DNA from: Echinostoma caproni
Taxonomy: Eukaryota > Platyhelminthes > Trematoda > Plagiorchiida > Echinostomatidae
DNA length: 64,000 nt
NCBI GenBank assembly: GCA_900618425.1
Contig: UZAN01039476.1
Location: 93,746-157,745, forward strand
Direction: 5' to 3'
Positions 12,581 through 23,048 of the stretch are shown here, in pieces (the stretch's first letter is position 1; each line of letters begins with the position of its first letter). The notes beneath the pieces are model-generated. The model did not search any database. It was given only the letters and a program-made list of their open reading frames with translations, and had not been told where the DNA came from. The translations under genes were made by a program, and so were the position numbers.

Positions 12581-13590
12581 TACAAAGGAAAAGAAAGAAA
12601 TCAATAAAAGCATCACCATCCTGCGGTTTTTAAATATTATGCGACACATTGTATATTTCCATTAAAGGAAACCGACCAATCGTGTGATGACATATAAATG
12701 CAGGTCTGATTAGCTGAATGGAAGCGCACAACACCGATACATTCAATTCGTATAGTTGCGAAGACAATAACAATTAAATATTTTGACTTAACCCCGTCGG
12801 AGGATAAAACCGTACACGAATTATTGACCCATTTTTAAATCCACTACCAGAACAGATCTTCCTTGGACCGTGCAAGAACTGTAACACGAGTGAAACGCGA
12901 ATCCAATACTTTCCTCTGTTATAAGTAACTGGATGAACTGAATATGATGTCTGACGAATGATCAATAGTCAATTAAAACGGATACGAACGTTCTAATTGA
13001 TTTAAAATATCCATCGACTCAATCAGTAGTAAACAGTTTTCAATTTATGTTTATAATAGTTTGCACCCTTTGCCTAACCACTGCCTCATTCATTCTGGAA
13101 AATGATTCGAATACCTCATTATGCCAGATATAAACAAAATGTTCGATAGACATGAAATTTATCTTGAAAACAGATCCTTCTGCTACCTTTGAGCCCTCAA
13201 GGCACATTTACACAACTTTTATCAACCACCATCTCAAGGTTCCAAAATCACTGTGTCAAATGTCAGGTGTCCAATCTGAGGATGTTTGCAATAAACATTA
13301 CAACTATGGCATCACTTTTTCAACAATCCATTGGACATTATGAACAACTCACCTTTCTACTCAAAAGTTGGCGTTGTGCACAGACGGAGCATGTGGTGTG
13401 CGTCTCGGAACGAAAAACATGGGAGTAGGTATGAAATAGTATTAATAATAATAATCCAGTTGAGAAAGCAAAATGTGAGATCAGACCACACTGATAACAT
13501 TTGTCTTGATCTCGTCACTACTGGATTGAATGAATATACCGTAAGTAAGCAATGGGCGCGTGTTTCGATCCGATTCAGTCGATAATTAGT
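12581..13590. other. no supported gene
   Basis: Short frames of 63-90 codons overlap in both directions between 13152 and 13629. A plus-strand donor-like ATACC then GTAAGTAAG lies at about 13542 and a minus-strand donor-like AAAG then GTGAGTTG at about 13349, but neither has a convincing acceptor-bounded exon. Confidence 0.4.
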
Positions 13591-13630
13591 CAGCCAATAG
13601 GAGTACCGTTTTGTCAAGCCAATCATCACC
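13591..13630 (+). repeat. paired-CCAAT repeat, copy A
   Basis: Two CCAAT motifs 25 nt apart surround an ACCG, and the second continues as CCAATCATCACCC. A related arrangement occurs on the minus strand at 25580-25623, with CCAAT motifs 24 nt apart, an ACCG between them and CCAATCATCATCC. I infer a short dispersed repeat or the 5' region of one. Paired CCAAT boxes could also be promoter-like, but no transcript start or gene follows. Confidence 0.35.
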
Positions 13631-13649
13631 CGTCAGGCGTGGGAAATCA

Positions 13650-13760
13650 CATACACACACGCACACGCACACATGCTTGTCTGTACGTGAATGCGCGTGT
13701 GCAAACACACGCAACCATAAATCCGCACGAACAGAGCGCGCGCGCGAGCGAGAGAGAACG
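13650..13760. repeat. CA/CG/GA microsatellite cluster
   Basis: A compound simple repeat: CA-rich (about 13650-13672), a GTGTGC/ACACACGC inverted stretch (about 13694-13712), a CG run (about 13735-13746) and a GA-rich run (about 13747-13757). Alternating purine-pyrimidine tracts of this kind are prone to length change and Z-DNA. The 107-codon frame running through it is low-complexity and is not called as a gene. Confidence 0.8.
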
Positions 13761-14927
13761 CCGAAGTCAGTGTATGCAAAATGCGGACGCGGAACACGCG
13801 TTCGCTAGCTCAAAGGGAAAGCATACGCGAAAAACAACTGAGGTCAAATGTGTCGGTACGATTGAATTGAGATAGAGACTTGTCACCGCTTCGAGATCGT
13901 ACGTCGCACTCGATTCGCTGCTCATACGGAAAGGACTTTGACGAGCACGGATTTAGGAGCAGTCCCCATTTGTTGTGAGGATCTGGCACATTCCGAAGTA
14001 TCTCATATTTTTCTCCGGTTCTTTGAACCCAAAAGGATAGTTCGTCTGCCGGATCTCAACAGTTCGATCATTTGTTATCTTAGCGAATCAATGGACATTC
14101 AACGCGAAATGAAAAGCCGTCCAACTTAGAGGCAGATGTAATGATTTAATGGAAACATACCTGAGTAGCTAAGCGTTACTGTCAGTAATCGGAAATGGAA
14201 TAACCAAATTGTCTTTTCGCCCACCTTAGCTCATCCTTTACTTCTAAAAGATGGGAAATTTCATCTGGAATCGAAACGTATTAAATCATTACAACAACTC
14301 GTTATGCTCGTTACGCACCAGGGTGAATACACTTTGTATTACTACATTTAAACTTCCATAGACGAGGTGGTTATATCATGGGTGATGGGCTGCGCTTTGG
14401 ACTGAAACTGGTTCCATTGCTGGCCACAATTTGGTTAGTACACTACCGCAGACACATGCGGAAGTAGTTAAAACAAAACGCTGGATTCAGTCAGACTGCG
14501 AATGTGGATTGATGTCAACATTTTGGCGATGTGGATGATTGGCTTTTGATTTAGTTGGGGATATTTTAGTTTGAGAGCTCTGTTAACTAACAAACCCAAG
14601 AGCTACAGGTTTATTGCTGCAAAAGATCAATGGTAGTGCAGTTCTGGAACAGTTCTAACGAACTTCTTTTCAACTATGTTTTACCTTGTACCTTTTAGTT
14701 GAAACTAAACTGATGGAAAAGTATGGTAGTGAGATACAGTTCACATTCAATGTACGCGATATTTTGATTAACCCCTCATGGTTAGCGTTGTATGTCAGAC
14801 TACATCATGAGCAAACGTCAGGAAGGAAGATCGAACATCCTCTTAGTTCCTCCTTCTGGTTAAAAATCCCAAAGAGGTTTTCCTTTGACTTTCGCTCAGT
14901 AGACGCAGTGGACAAATACGAGTAGGC
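13761..14927. other. no supported gene
   Basis: AT-rich flank of the LINE that follows. A 79-codon plus frame at 14686-14925 stops just before the LINE 3' tail and shows no recognisable domain. Confidence 0.4.
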
Positions 14928-15121
14928 TCAAGTCAAGTCAAGAGTGCACTTTATTCATCCAATGTGGACAGAACTTTCAGTAAAAAGAATGTTATTGCTT
15001 TTGCTTTGGCATTGCATGCTATTAAAAATAAGCTCTGAGACATGACAAATAGTTACTTAGATGATAATGAATCGGACATCGAGAACGCGTAAAAAAATAA
15101 GGAAAGTATCAACGTGGAAAT

Positions 15122-15512
15122 TTACATTAGACTGTGTATGAGTTCGTTTGATATTCCCTCCCTAGAAAACAACAAACGTGAAAGGTAAGGTACAACGGAG
15201 TTGTGAAAAGCAGTTGTACGAGTATATAAAGACTTAAATTGAAATGGAGCTAGATAGAGCTGTGTGTAAGGAATGTGACGCATCGGACAAAATGGAGTTA
15301 CATAGACGGTCACATGCATTCAGGTGTTGGTTAACAATGGAATCAACCAGCTCCTCATAAGATACATCTCCATATTTAGAGATGCTTCTCAGTGAGCGCC
15401 TAATTAATATGAAACCCCTAGACAGTAAACCGGGAAAGATAACGGGAGAGTAATAGATCCAAGGACATAAAACGCATGAGAAAATACATTTGGAGATAAT
15501 GTACAATGGCAC
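15122..15512 (-). pseudogene. LINE copy 1: C-terminal domain after the RT
   Basis: Two overlapping minus frames (15234-15512 and 15122-15319) carry the domain after the palm: YYSPVIFPGLLSRGF, NQHLNACDRLCNSILSD and, after a frameshift, TRTTAFHNSVVPYLSRLL before the stop at 15122. The same landmarks occur in LINE copy 2 (LLYCSPVIFPNLPKKYF, ERHLNACEKFAHKIL, YRNSTVPSLSRILV), which confirms one family. Confidence 0.8.
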
Positions 15513-15587
15513 CCTCAGATACCGAAGATGTAAAATATAAAAGGTTAACTTTCTGACTTTAAGAAATGCTTGTTCTACGTGATAGAA

Positions 15588-16660
15588 TCATTTGAGGTCA
15601 GTAGATTTGAAACATCCAAAATATTTGAAGTGTTGTGACCTTTCAACTTTTAAGTTATTGATCAACATATTGGGAACAGATGATTCACAAAGAGTTGATG
15701 ACCCACGGTCAATGGAAAACAAAACTTCAATGCATTTATTGGGATTTAAAGAAAGGTAAACACCATCGGGCCATTCAGAAACGGAACTTATGGCTGATTG
15801 AAGGGGGTTAGTTGAAGGGTTGTTGTTGTGAAATACACCACCATCTACAATGTCATCGGCATATTTAAAAGGGAAAACATTTGGGGTGACTGGCAGATTT
15901 TGGATATAAAAAAGAAGAGAAAAGGGCATAAAACTACTCCCTGCATCAAACTGTGGTTTACATTGACATTAGAAGACCTAATACCATTGAGATAAGTGAA
16001 TTGGTGTCGGTCGGTAAAATAGTCATGCATCCAATTCAACAGATGTGGCGGGAGATTATGTCGCCGTAACAGTGTCAATAGGATGCTTCTGTCGACAGAG
16101 TTAAACGCGTTTGTACAGTCCAAGAAAAAAACGTTAAAAATTTTGTGTTTTCGGTCCGTAGTGGGTAAAATAGAATGTATAAGACAAGCAATCGCATTTA
16201 AAGTAAAGCGACGATTACAATAAGCAAACTTATTGGAATCACGAAAATGAAGATTAGAGGATAGGTACTTAATAATAATAATACGCTCAAAAGTCTTAAG
16301 TAATACTGAAGATGAGGAAATAGGTCGAAATTCACCCTTTTCTTTCTTAGATACTGGAGTGATGCGCATATTACGTCATGTGTTAACTAGTTTTCCTGCT
16401 GATAGACATGTATTAAAGATAAATGAAACGGTTGGTGCGAGGTGGTTTGCATATGTTTTAAGGACCACTGGGGATAACCCATCAGGACCAGCGGATTCAT
16501 TTCCATTGACAGCATTTGACTCCTTTAAAATTTGCTCTATTGTGACAGACACAGGAAGGTGGAAAGCAAGTGACGTTGTATTTGGACTCTGTAATGCTTA
16601 CACAACGTTTTTCACTAAAGCGAATGATTTTTTGGGCTCACTGATATCACATGAGACTAT
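15588..16660 (-). pseudogene. LINE copy 1: reverse transcriptase
   Basis: The reverse transcriptase is spread over several minus frames. An ESAGPDGLS block (about 16480-16500) precedes the 174-codon frame 15845-16369, which has FRPISSSSVLLKTFERI (residues 14-30), FLDCTNAFNSVDR with catalytic Asp at residue 84, and LMQGVVLCPF (residues 141-150). After a frameshift near 15845-15929, the 113-codon frame 15588-15929 carries FKYADDIV, with YADD at residues 23-26 keeping both catalytic Asp residues, and then SLNPNKCIE. All catalytic Asp codons survive although the reading frame does not, which suggests moderate age. The plus-strand frame at 16359-16820 is an antisense shadow. Confidence 0.85.
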
Positions 16661-16687
16661 AGTAGGTAAAGTTAACGACCACAGTTC

Positions 16688-16691
16688 NNNN
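16688..16691. other. 4-base assembly gap
   Basis: Four Ns inside the LINE copy 1 linker region. Frame continuity across it cannot be judged. Confidence 0.95.
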
Positions 16692-16700
16692 AGTTGTCTC

Positions 16701-17108
16701 TTAGCACGGTGTCGGCATACAATTATTGAGATGTGCTATCTCGCTTCTCATGTGAAAGTTGACAGATATGACCGTCAGTTTATCTCTCGAGCAGTACGCC
16801 CTGTTTTTCAGCCTTCGTAACCATTTCAGTCTATTGGGGATGAATCCATTGGGCTGTAGATGGATCCTTTCCTGGGGGCAGCGCATAACAATAACATAAC
16901 AATAGTTTAGGCAATTGGTAAGGTTCGAAGTATCGAAGAGTAATTGTAAGTCCGTACCACCAACCATGGATTTTAACTCCATCAAATTAGTCAGATGATT
17001 TTGTCGTAAACGTATCTTATGTGCATCATTCTTCATCAGGATTTGTTGCTTGCATTTATCATATATTGTAGGTAAAACTTTAATCAAACAGTGATCGGAA
17101 TCGCCCAC
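16701..17108 (-). pseudogene. LINE copy 1: endonuclease end and linker
   Basis: A 135-codon minus frame begins with GDSDHCLIKVLP. This contains the SDH motif that closes the APE-type endonuclease active site, and it is intact here. The rest is the linker to the reverse transcriptase, with LRQNHLTNLMELKSMV, RLKWLRRLKNRAYCSRD and EIAHLNNC, which are rich in basic residues. It does not join in frame to the blocks on either side. Confidence 0.75.
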
Positions 17109-17188
17109 TGGTGCACGTTTGAAGGCACGGAAAAAACAGAAAGGTGGTCCAAGGAGGCATCAGGTCGAGTCGAAAAAGTAACAATGTT

Positions 17189-17792
17189 CTAAAGGGACAT
17201 AAGTGTGTAAAATCTTACGTCAGATCTTTTGAAATCACCATCAACGACAAATACATATGTGACAGATTTCTCCAACATGATTGGATAGAATACATCCAGG
17301 AAGGTAGATAACTCACTAGGAGTACAGTCAGGAATGATGTATAGATCGGAAAAGATGACCGAAGAGTGACGCAGGAGAAAAGCTCGGTTTACATTATACA
17401 GAAATACAAGAAGTATTTTGCGTACAGTGAGTAAATATGCATTTGGTGGAGTTACACCACGACCGGCGCACATAAGTGATGAAGCCCCCATCTTTAGTTT
17501 TCCTCTCTGGAGGTTTATCTGCTCGAAATAATTGGAAAAATTCGATCTGAACCAATTCGTCCTCGACGGATTATTGGAAAAGTAGCACATAACTTTTGGG
17601 GTACTTACGATAGTGAATCAGGAAACCGATGTCCGACAGCTTAGAAAGATTTGAGCAGACATTTGACGACAACATGATCGGAAAACCAATGCTCTTCAGG
17701 TCTCGGCGCTCAAGTGCAACTTTCCATCCAGCACGATGTTTTTTCCGTTTGCCATGTAAATTTCTGGTAATTCTTTTAACCTTATTTCTCAC
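17189..17792 (-). pseudogene. LINE copy 1: N-terminal block and APE-type endonuclease
   Basis: Two overlapping minus frames (17571-17792 and 17189-17590) must be joined by a frameshift near 17575-17590. The first has KKHRAGWKVALERRDLK followed by a SSNVCSNLSKLSDIGF block, corresponding to the start of the endonuclease fold (usual form SMNIRSL..K..D). The second has a DLYIIPDCTPSELSTFLDVF block and VFVVDGDFKRSDV. The latter corresponds to the family GDFN motif, with Asn changed to Lys. The expected Glu-containing QETW motif falls at the frameshift and is not readable. The enzyme would nick target DNA for target-primed reverse transcription, but as written it cannot be made or be active. Confidence 0.75.
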
Positions 17793-17830
17793 AAAACGAG
17801 AAAAACACGTAAAGACGATTCGTTGATATA

Positions 17831-20192
17831 TTCCACGGATACTCGTACGGGAATTTAACTGAGCGCATTGTTAGTTATCATTGAGGTCACCATAATTGAT
17901 AAAAAAGTATATCCAGAGGTTGTGTGTGATGAAAAACCAAAGATCCAGCGATAACAAAAAATGACACGGCCAGGTTCAAAGGCGCCGCCTTCCATTTTAT
18001 AGCCCAGCTTTTTGATCAACCGTGATAACAAACGTTTCTCAGTAGAAAACCTACGTTCGGAATAAGAGAAAGTGCAGATTAAGTGATGTGACTGAGAAAT
18101 AGCGGCCTTGATAATGGCAGTTAAACACTGCCGGTTCAACCTAGTTTCATATGGGCACCTGATAAATTTTGACGTTATACACTAAATCGAAGGTTTTATA
18201 GAGAAATCAACTAAAACTACTGGAAACGGTCGAAATAAGTGAAGACTCAAGAGGAATACTGGTTTGACTGATGCTTTGTTTTCAAAAGTACTGTTTGACT
18301 ATTAATGCAATTCTGGACACCAAAAACTGTTGGTGCATCTGTTGTCTTGAGTAGAGGGGAAGATTCCCTCAATGCCGGAAAGAGAATTGGTGAGTGAACA
18401 GTAATGGAGCAGCTGTGCAAGGCTATCAATATCTAAACACTCCCGATCTTAATGAACTGAAACTGTGAAGATTTATTTGGAAAACGTTTTGCTTTAATAC
18501 AGTGATGTTTTTTTCTGAATCGAAATTCAGGAAGATGATCCAAGCCGTGGTAATTCGAAAACACTGGCATCACACTTTAATTGAACAAAGTCATGCACTG
18601 GTACGTACTAGCTGCACACAAATATATCATTGACTCCGGCAGTAGGTTTACTAGCCAAACATGCTAGTTGCAAATGGTACCATGCACTATGTTCAGAGAT
18701 TACCCGGGTGTAGCCCATTGACCTCATGAACCCACTTCCGGTATCTCAGAGGGGAAACCAATATATTTTCGTTGGATGGAGCACATAATATGATGAATTA
18801 AAGAGGGCGGAGAAGCGAATTGAAATAACAGAGAAACCAGTACTGTGGTGCTGGAGCATACTGTGACCAACCATGCCACTGAACAGGTTATTTTACTCAT
18901 CAATTATTATACTTCGAGAGCGAATAGTTTCGCATGTGCGTTCACCGGTTGGGAACCAAAGGGATAGGCAAAACACTCTATCACTCACAAACCAACAGGC
19001 TCATTGAACGAAGTATCAACCAAAATTTGACAGCAACAAGGGTGAATGGGTAACTGTATTATCCCAATTACTGTCGGCATATCGCAATTCCGTACAGGCA
19101 AGCTAGAATTACACACCATTTCATCTGATGAAAGAAAGTTTTTAAAATTCGCCAATGAAACAGTGTGAATATGTATTTACTTCTGCACTTACTTATTTAC
19201 TTATTTTTCTTGCCTCACTGATTAGCTTTTCCGACCATTTACGCAAACAGTCCCAGTAAGAAAATACGCGATAGTCCGAACCTTTCCAGGATATAAAACT
19301 TTGGATCATCTGTATGGACCTGTAATGTTCAAATACTCCAACTCCGTGACGAGAATAAAAAACCTTTTAAAGCCTCTAATTCACTACCTGTTACATTACC
19401 TTCAACTTTCGAACATATGCGCTATGTCAAATAATACGCTTCCTTTACTGTTCACCTACGTAAACAGTACGGATAAGTGAAAACGTTTCCGGGATAGTAG
19501 ATTTTTTAAAAACGGTAGTGACGTCTCTTTTGCCACAAGCACCGAAAGTTTGTCTATTCGCATGCATAAATAATTACTTGAAATTTAACATGACTTACTT
19601 TGAATGTCAGCTGCACATTCCCGTTCCTTAGGGATTCATTTATGATGGGGAATAAAATACTAGGATAGAATACTGCATGTTGCGGAGCAGAGATAGAAAT
19701 TTGGCCCTTAGTACCTGACCCCATTTATACTTCAACATGTTAAATTAGCTCGTTGTTTTCTTGATAACTAAACAAAAGAAATCGTAACGAGAGGAAGGTA
19801 ATAAATATAGAAAGAGAAGGCAATTTTGAATAAGACCACCTTTCAATTTAAAAAAAGAATTAATGTATTCAACTGTTCAGAAATGTACTTTATGACAGAA
19901 AAACCCACAATGATTTTCTGATATATGCTTATTTGCTGCTAGATTTGTATATAGATTTCTTCTCAGTGATTGTTAAAGGCTATTATTGATTGCAAATGTC
20001 AAGGTCATTCCATTCTCTACAAACTTCAATCGGTCTGGCAAAAACATCCCTCTGTAATCATGAATCTCATTGAAGCCGTTTTCAAAATGTCACAGGCCAC
20101 AATCCTGTTTTGCTATCACCCTTTTCCAACCCCACCCCAATTCCGTTCGTTTGAAACGGTTTCTATTTTGCTCTCTTTTGCATGCAACTTAC
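17831..20192. other. no supported gene
   Basis: The proximal 300 bp (17855-18139) may be 5' sequence of LINE copy 1: its minus frame has a basic ERRFSTEKRLLSRLIKK stretch. The remainder is AT-rich with no recognisable feature. Confidence 0.4.
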
Positions 20193-20239
20193 CTGATAAA
20201 CATGCGCGTTTGCCTGGGTCCGTTTTGGTTGTTCTCGTC
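20193..20239 (-). CDS. candidate small (47-nt) exon
   Basis: On the minus strand a 47-nt segment is framed by a strong acceptor (TTTGCTTTGCAG) and a strong donor (ATCAG then GTAAGTTG). All three frames are open, so the protein cannot be assigned; one would read DENNQNGPRQTRMFI, another TRTTKTDPGKRACLS. Its length is not a multiple of three. It lies on the same strand as the 5385-5672 exon, about 14.5 kb upstream of it in transcription order, and could belong to the same long-intron gene, but nothing links them. Its middle (ACCCAGGC...ACGCGCATGT) recurs at 32392-32412, so it could instead be part of a dispersed repeat. The 141-codon plus frame over it (19970-20395) is not called. Confidence 0.3.
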
Positions 20240-22666
20240 CTGCAAAGCAAATGGCTTAGGTCAGTATATTCCAGACGACGGGAAAACATTTTGAGTATGT
20301 GCGAACTCGACGCTCATATTCGTGTAACGTTTGGTGTTAGCGAGTCCAATAGAATAGAATATACAGGTATTGACCAAACTCATGCAACATCCTGATTTTC
20401 ATTACATTTCTTCCTCTCAATGCTTTATTCTTCCAGCCTCATTCATGGGATTGAATATGATATTGCCCAACATCAGATGCAACATATCTGATATAATATC
20501 CACTTGTGTCACTACTTCTATTAGCCACATGTGCCATTAAATTTTACAATTTAGCGATTTCAACAATGATACTTTTATTATTTGGGATCTGATTGATTTT
20601 AATTTGATCATTTTCTTCAATTTTGTTCCAAAATCGTTTCGATGAATTTACGTTCACTAGCAATAGAAATGTCGTTTTTGATTCATATTGCTGCTGCTAA
20701 ATGTGAAAGAAATTTTATTTCCAATAGCGAAAATCGGTAAGAGTACTGAATGAATGGGGAAGAATTTTCGACATTTCAGTGGATCAATTAGATCTAGAAT
20801 AATTTGTTTGTTTGAATTCAGTTTAGATTGACAAAGGAATCAATACGTGGGAGAAGTGTCTATCCAACTTGAAGCAAAATAATCTAAAATGCAATAAATG
20901 TCATAAAATGTTTCGCTTCTAAAGCCTCGGGAGATTGGTCTGATCACATAAAGTACTTACATCTACATACAAAATAAGAACAGTTGAAAAAAAATTATTT
21001 AACACATTTGCGTACAGCTGATTGACTGTAACTGATAAACTGAATTTCTGTTGTAGTACTGAATAAGCCACTGGCAAATTGTCATATTCGTAAGCAAATA
21101 TTCCGGTCAGAGCCTAATGTCACGCGGTCTGTAGACATTCGTCACACACATACAGACGTAATGGTCCAGGGAGAACAGTGCATCGAACTGTGCGTTCGAT
21201 TGATATGACGCATTCCATCAGACCAGACACGTTCGCAACTCTGCGATAGAAAAATTGTGTCACCCCCAGAAGAACGACGATATCCTGGTGCTTTCGGGTT
21301 ACCCGATTAACCGTTATATCTAATCACACGTGCCTCTACGAAGTGAGCGGATAAACGGTGACCAGGTCATGAAAAAGTAGAAATGTTTTATCAAATGGAC
21401 ACGCTTCACAATCCTTTTGTGTCTGGAGTTGGCATGGGTACAGGTAGGAAGCCTAATTCAGCTAGAAAGGTTTGCGAAAACCACAGAGACTAGATATACC
21501 GTGAGTAAAAAGGTCAAAGGTCACGTGACTAGCCCTATTATTATCCTTGTTTTTGGGGTAAACAAAAATAAATCTTTCATTGATAAAGGTGAGACGAACG
21601 TTCGGTTATACTCAGTGTTACCTCAGAAGGGATGTAACAGGGGAGAAAAATTGTAAACAAGACGATAATTCAGAATGCAATCTCATTACTTGGCTCATAT
21701 TTTGGTGGTGCTAGCGCAAGCACGCTGTCCACGATTGCTGGACGTGTTTCATACATCTTAACGGGTTCATGGTGAATCTCGTGGATGGAAATAATTTATT
21801 ATAATTTTTAACCAATTTTAAAAGAATTTTCAAATGAATAAACAGCAGGAGTTTGCAAAATTTTAACTGTCTTGCAAGAAGAAATCTACCCATATCACAT
21901 CTTTTTTACCATATACTGCTACACTGCGATATCTTTGTTACACAGCAGTACAGAATCGCTGTAGATCGATGATCACACATTTCAGCTCATGGAGTATTGC
22001 CTTTTTTGGTAGTGGATCCAAACAATCCATAACGCCTATGACACCAGCGACGCGTGATGAGACATTGCCAGGGTCAGAGAGTAATTAAGAAGTGAGAATG
22101 TGTAGTAGATTGGGGGTTTTATCACATTACAGATCATTAATACTTCAAGGCACGGGCTAACTCGTTTAGATGTGAACAAAAAGCAGAATTGAACAAAGTG
22201 GAGCTCCAGCTATTCGTATTTTCCCCCTTCACTGGGATAACCCTAAACCGCGTCCTTTGCATGTGTTTGTAGATAATTTATTTCGAACTTCCTGAATGAA
22301 ACCTATGATTCTGTTTGATAATGTGTTCCAAGATGCGTATATCTAGTTACCTATTTAAAACGACTGATTAGTAGTGAGTTGGCGCGAAGCAATGTGACTA
22401 ACGGAACTCATCTGACTTCGTCCATGGGGCCCAATCTTGTTTCGGGGAATAACTGCGTGGCATGACATCAGTTTCGTATGAAGCATTTATCAAACAATGA
22501 GTGATAGATATCAGCCTCATCGCATCTGTTTTATCTGCTTAACCATATGTAAATACACACTTATTATGTACAAGGTAGTATTCGAACAGCTGACAGAACT
22601 TCCTCCTAAAAACACCACCAAATTATCGGTTCTTGCCGTTTTCAGGCATGCGTACCCAGTGCTCTT
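20240..22666. other. no supported gene
   Basis: AT-rich to about 21050, then a somewhat more GC-rich stretch to 21360 with no open frame of note. A donor-like ATATACC then GTGAGTAAA lies at about 21494 at the end of a short plus frame, with only a weak acceptor. Confidence 0.4.
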
Positions 22667-23048
22667 TTATCTAATCGCCCATATACCAGAAAACTGTTCA
22701 GATATGTATTTCTGCACAAATCTCCAACTTGCCACTCGGAAAGTGTAATTTGCGGGCAAATAGACTTTGTTCTGTCGATTTCTGAGTGTTTTGTGATTCT
22801 GAATGGTCTTTTGTGTGTAAAAAGCCATTGGAAGAAACAAAGCATTTTTGAGCTCCCATGTCTTCCTTTCTCTCCTGTTCGCTGAACTTTTCTGTCTGTT
22901 CGCAAACCTTTTTTCAGCAGTGGAGGTGACACCCAATGAGGAAGTCACCTCGGCTTGTGATGTAACATTTGCAAACGAATTATCAAGCTCAGAAAACAAA
23001 CGCAAATTACTTCCATTCGGTCGATTTGCTTTAGATGATTTTCAATAA
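22667..23048. other. open on both strands, with GTGAC/GTCAC repeats; unassigned
   Basis: A 112-codon minus frame (22667-23005) and a 66-codon plus frame (22848-23048) overlap. The minus frame has three Val-Thr-Ser units (NVTSQAEVTSSLGVTS) followed by a basic RFANRQKSSANRRERK segment. The nucleotide cause is a set of spaced GTGAC/GTCAC elements, including an 8-bp inverted repeat GAGGTGAC (22923-22930) and GTCACCTC (22944-22951). I do not recognise a protein family. It could be a decayed repeat with accidental open frames or a fragment of a fluke repetitive ORF. Confidence 0.2.

Larger units (their letters stand above)
14928..17830 (-). mobile_element. degenerate CR1/Jockey-like non-LTR retrotransposon, copy 1
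   Basis: Reading on the minus strand from 17830 down to 14928, the order is a short coding block, an APE-type endonuclease, a linker, a reverse transcriptase with YADD, a C-terminal domain and a 3' UTR. The 3' end has AATAAAG (about 14950-14956) followed by about three CTTGA units (14928-14943); short tandem tails of this kind are typical of CR1-group elements. The frame changes several times and there is no full-length ORF, so this copy is dead. It belongs to the same family as the element at about 41700-45200. The true 5' end is uncertain: a 94-codon minus frame at 17855-18139 might be part of the 5' region. A 4-N gap interrupts it at 16688-16691. Confidence 0.85.

Noticed and set aside
13552..13875. 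107-codon plus ORF rich in His, Thr, Arg and Glu
   Set aside because: Its composition is created by the CA/CG/GA microsatellite.
16359..16820. 153-codon plus-strand ORF
   Set aside because: Antisense to the LINE copy 1 linker and RT start, crosses the N gap and shows no domain.
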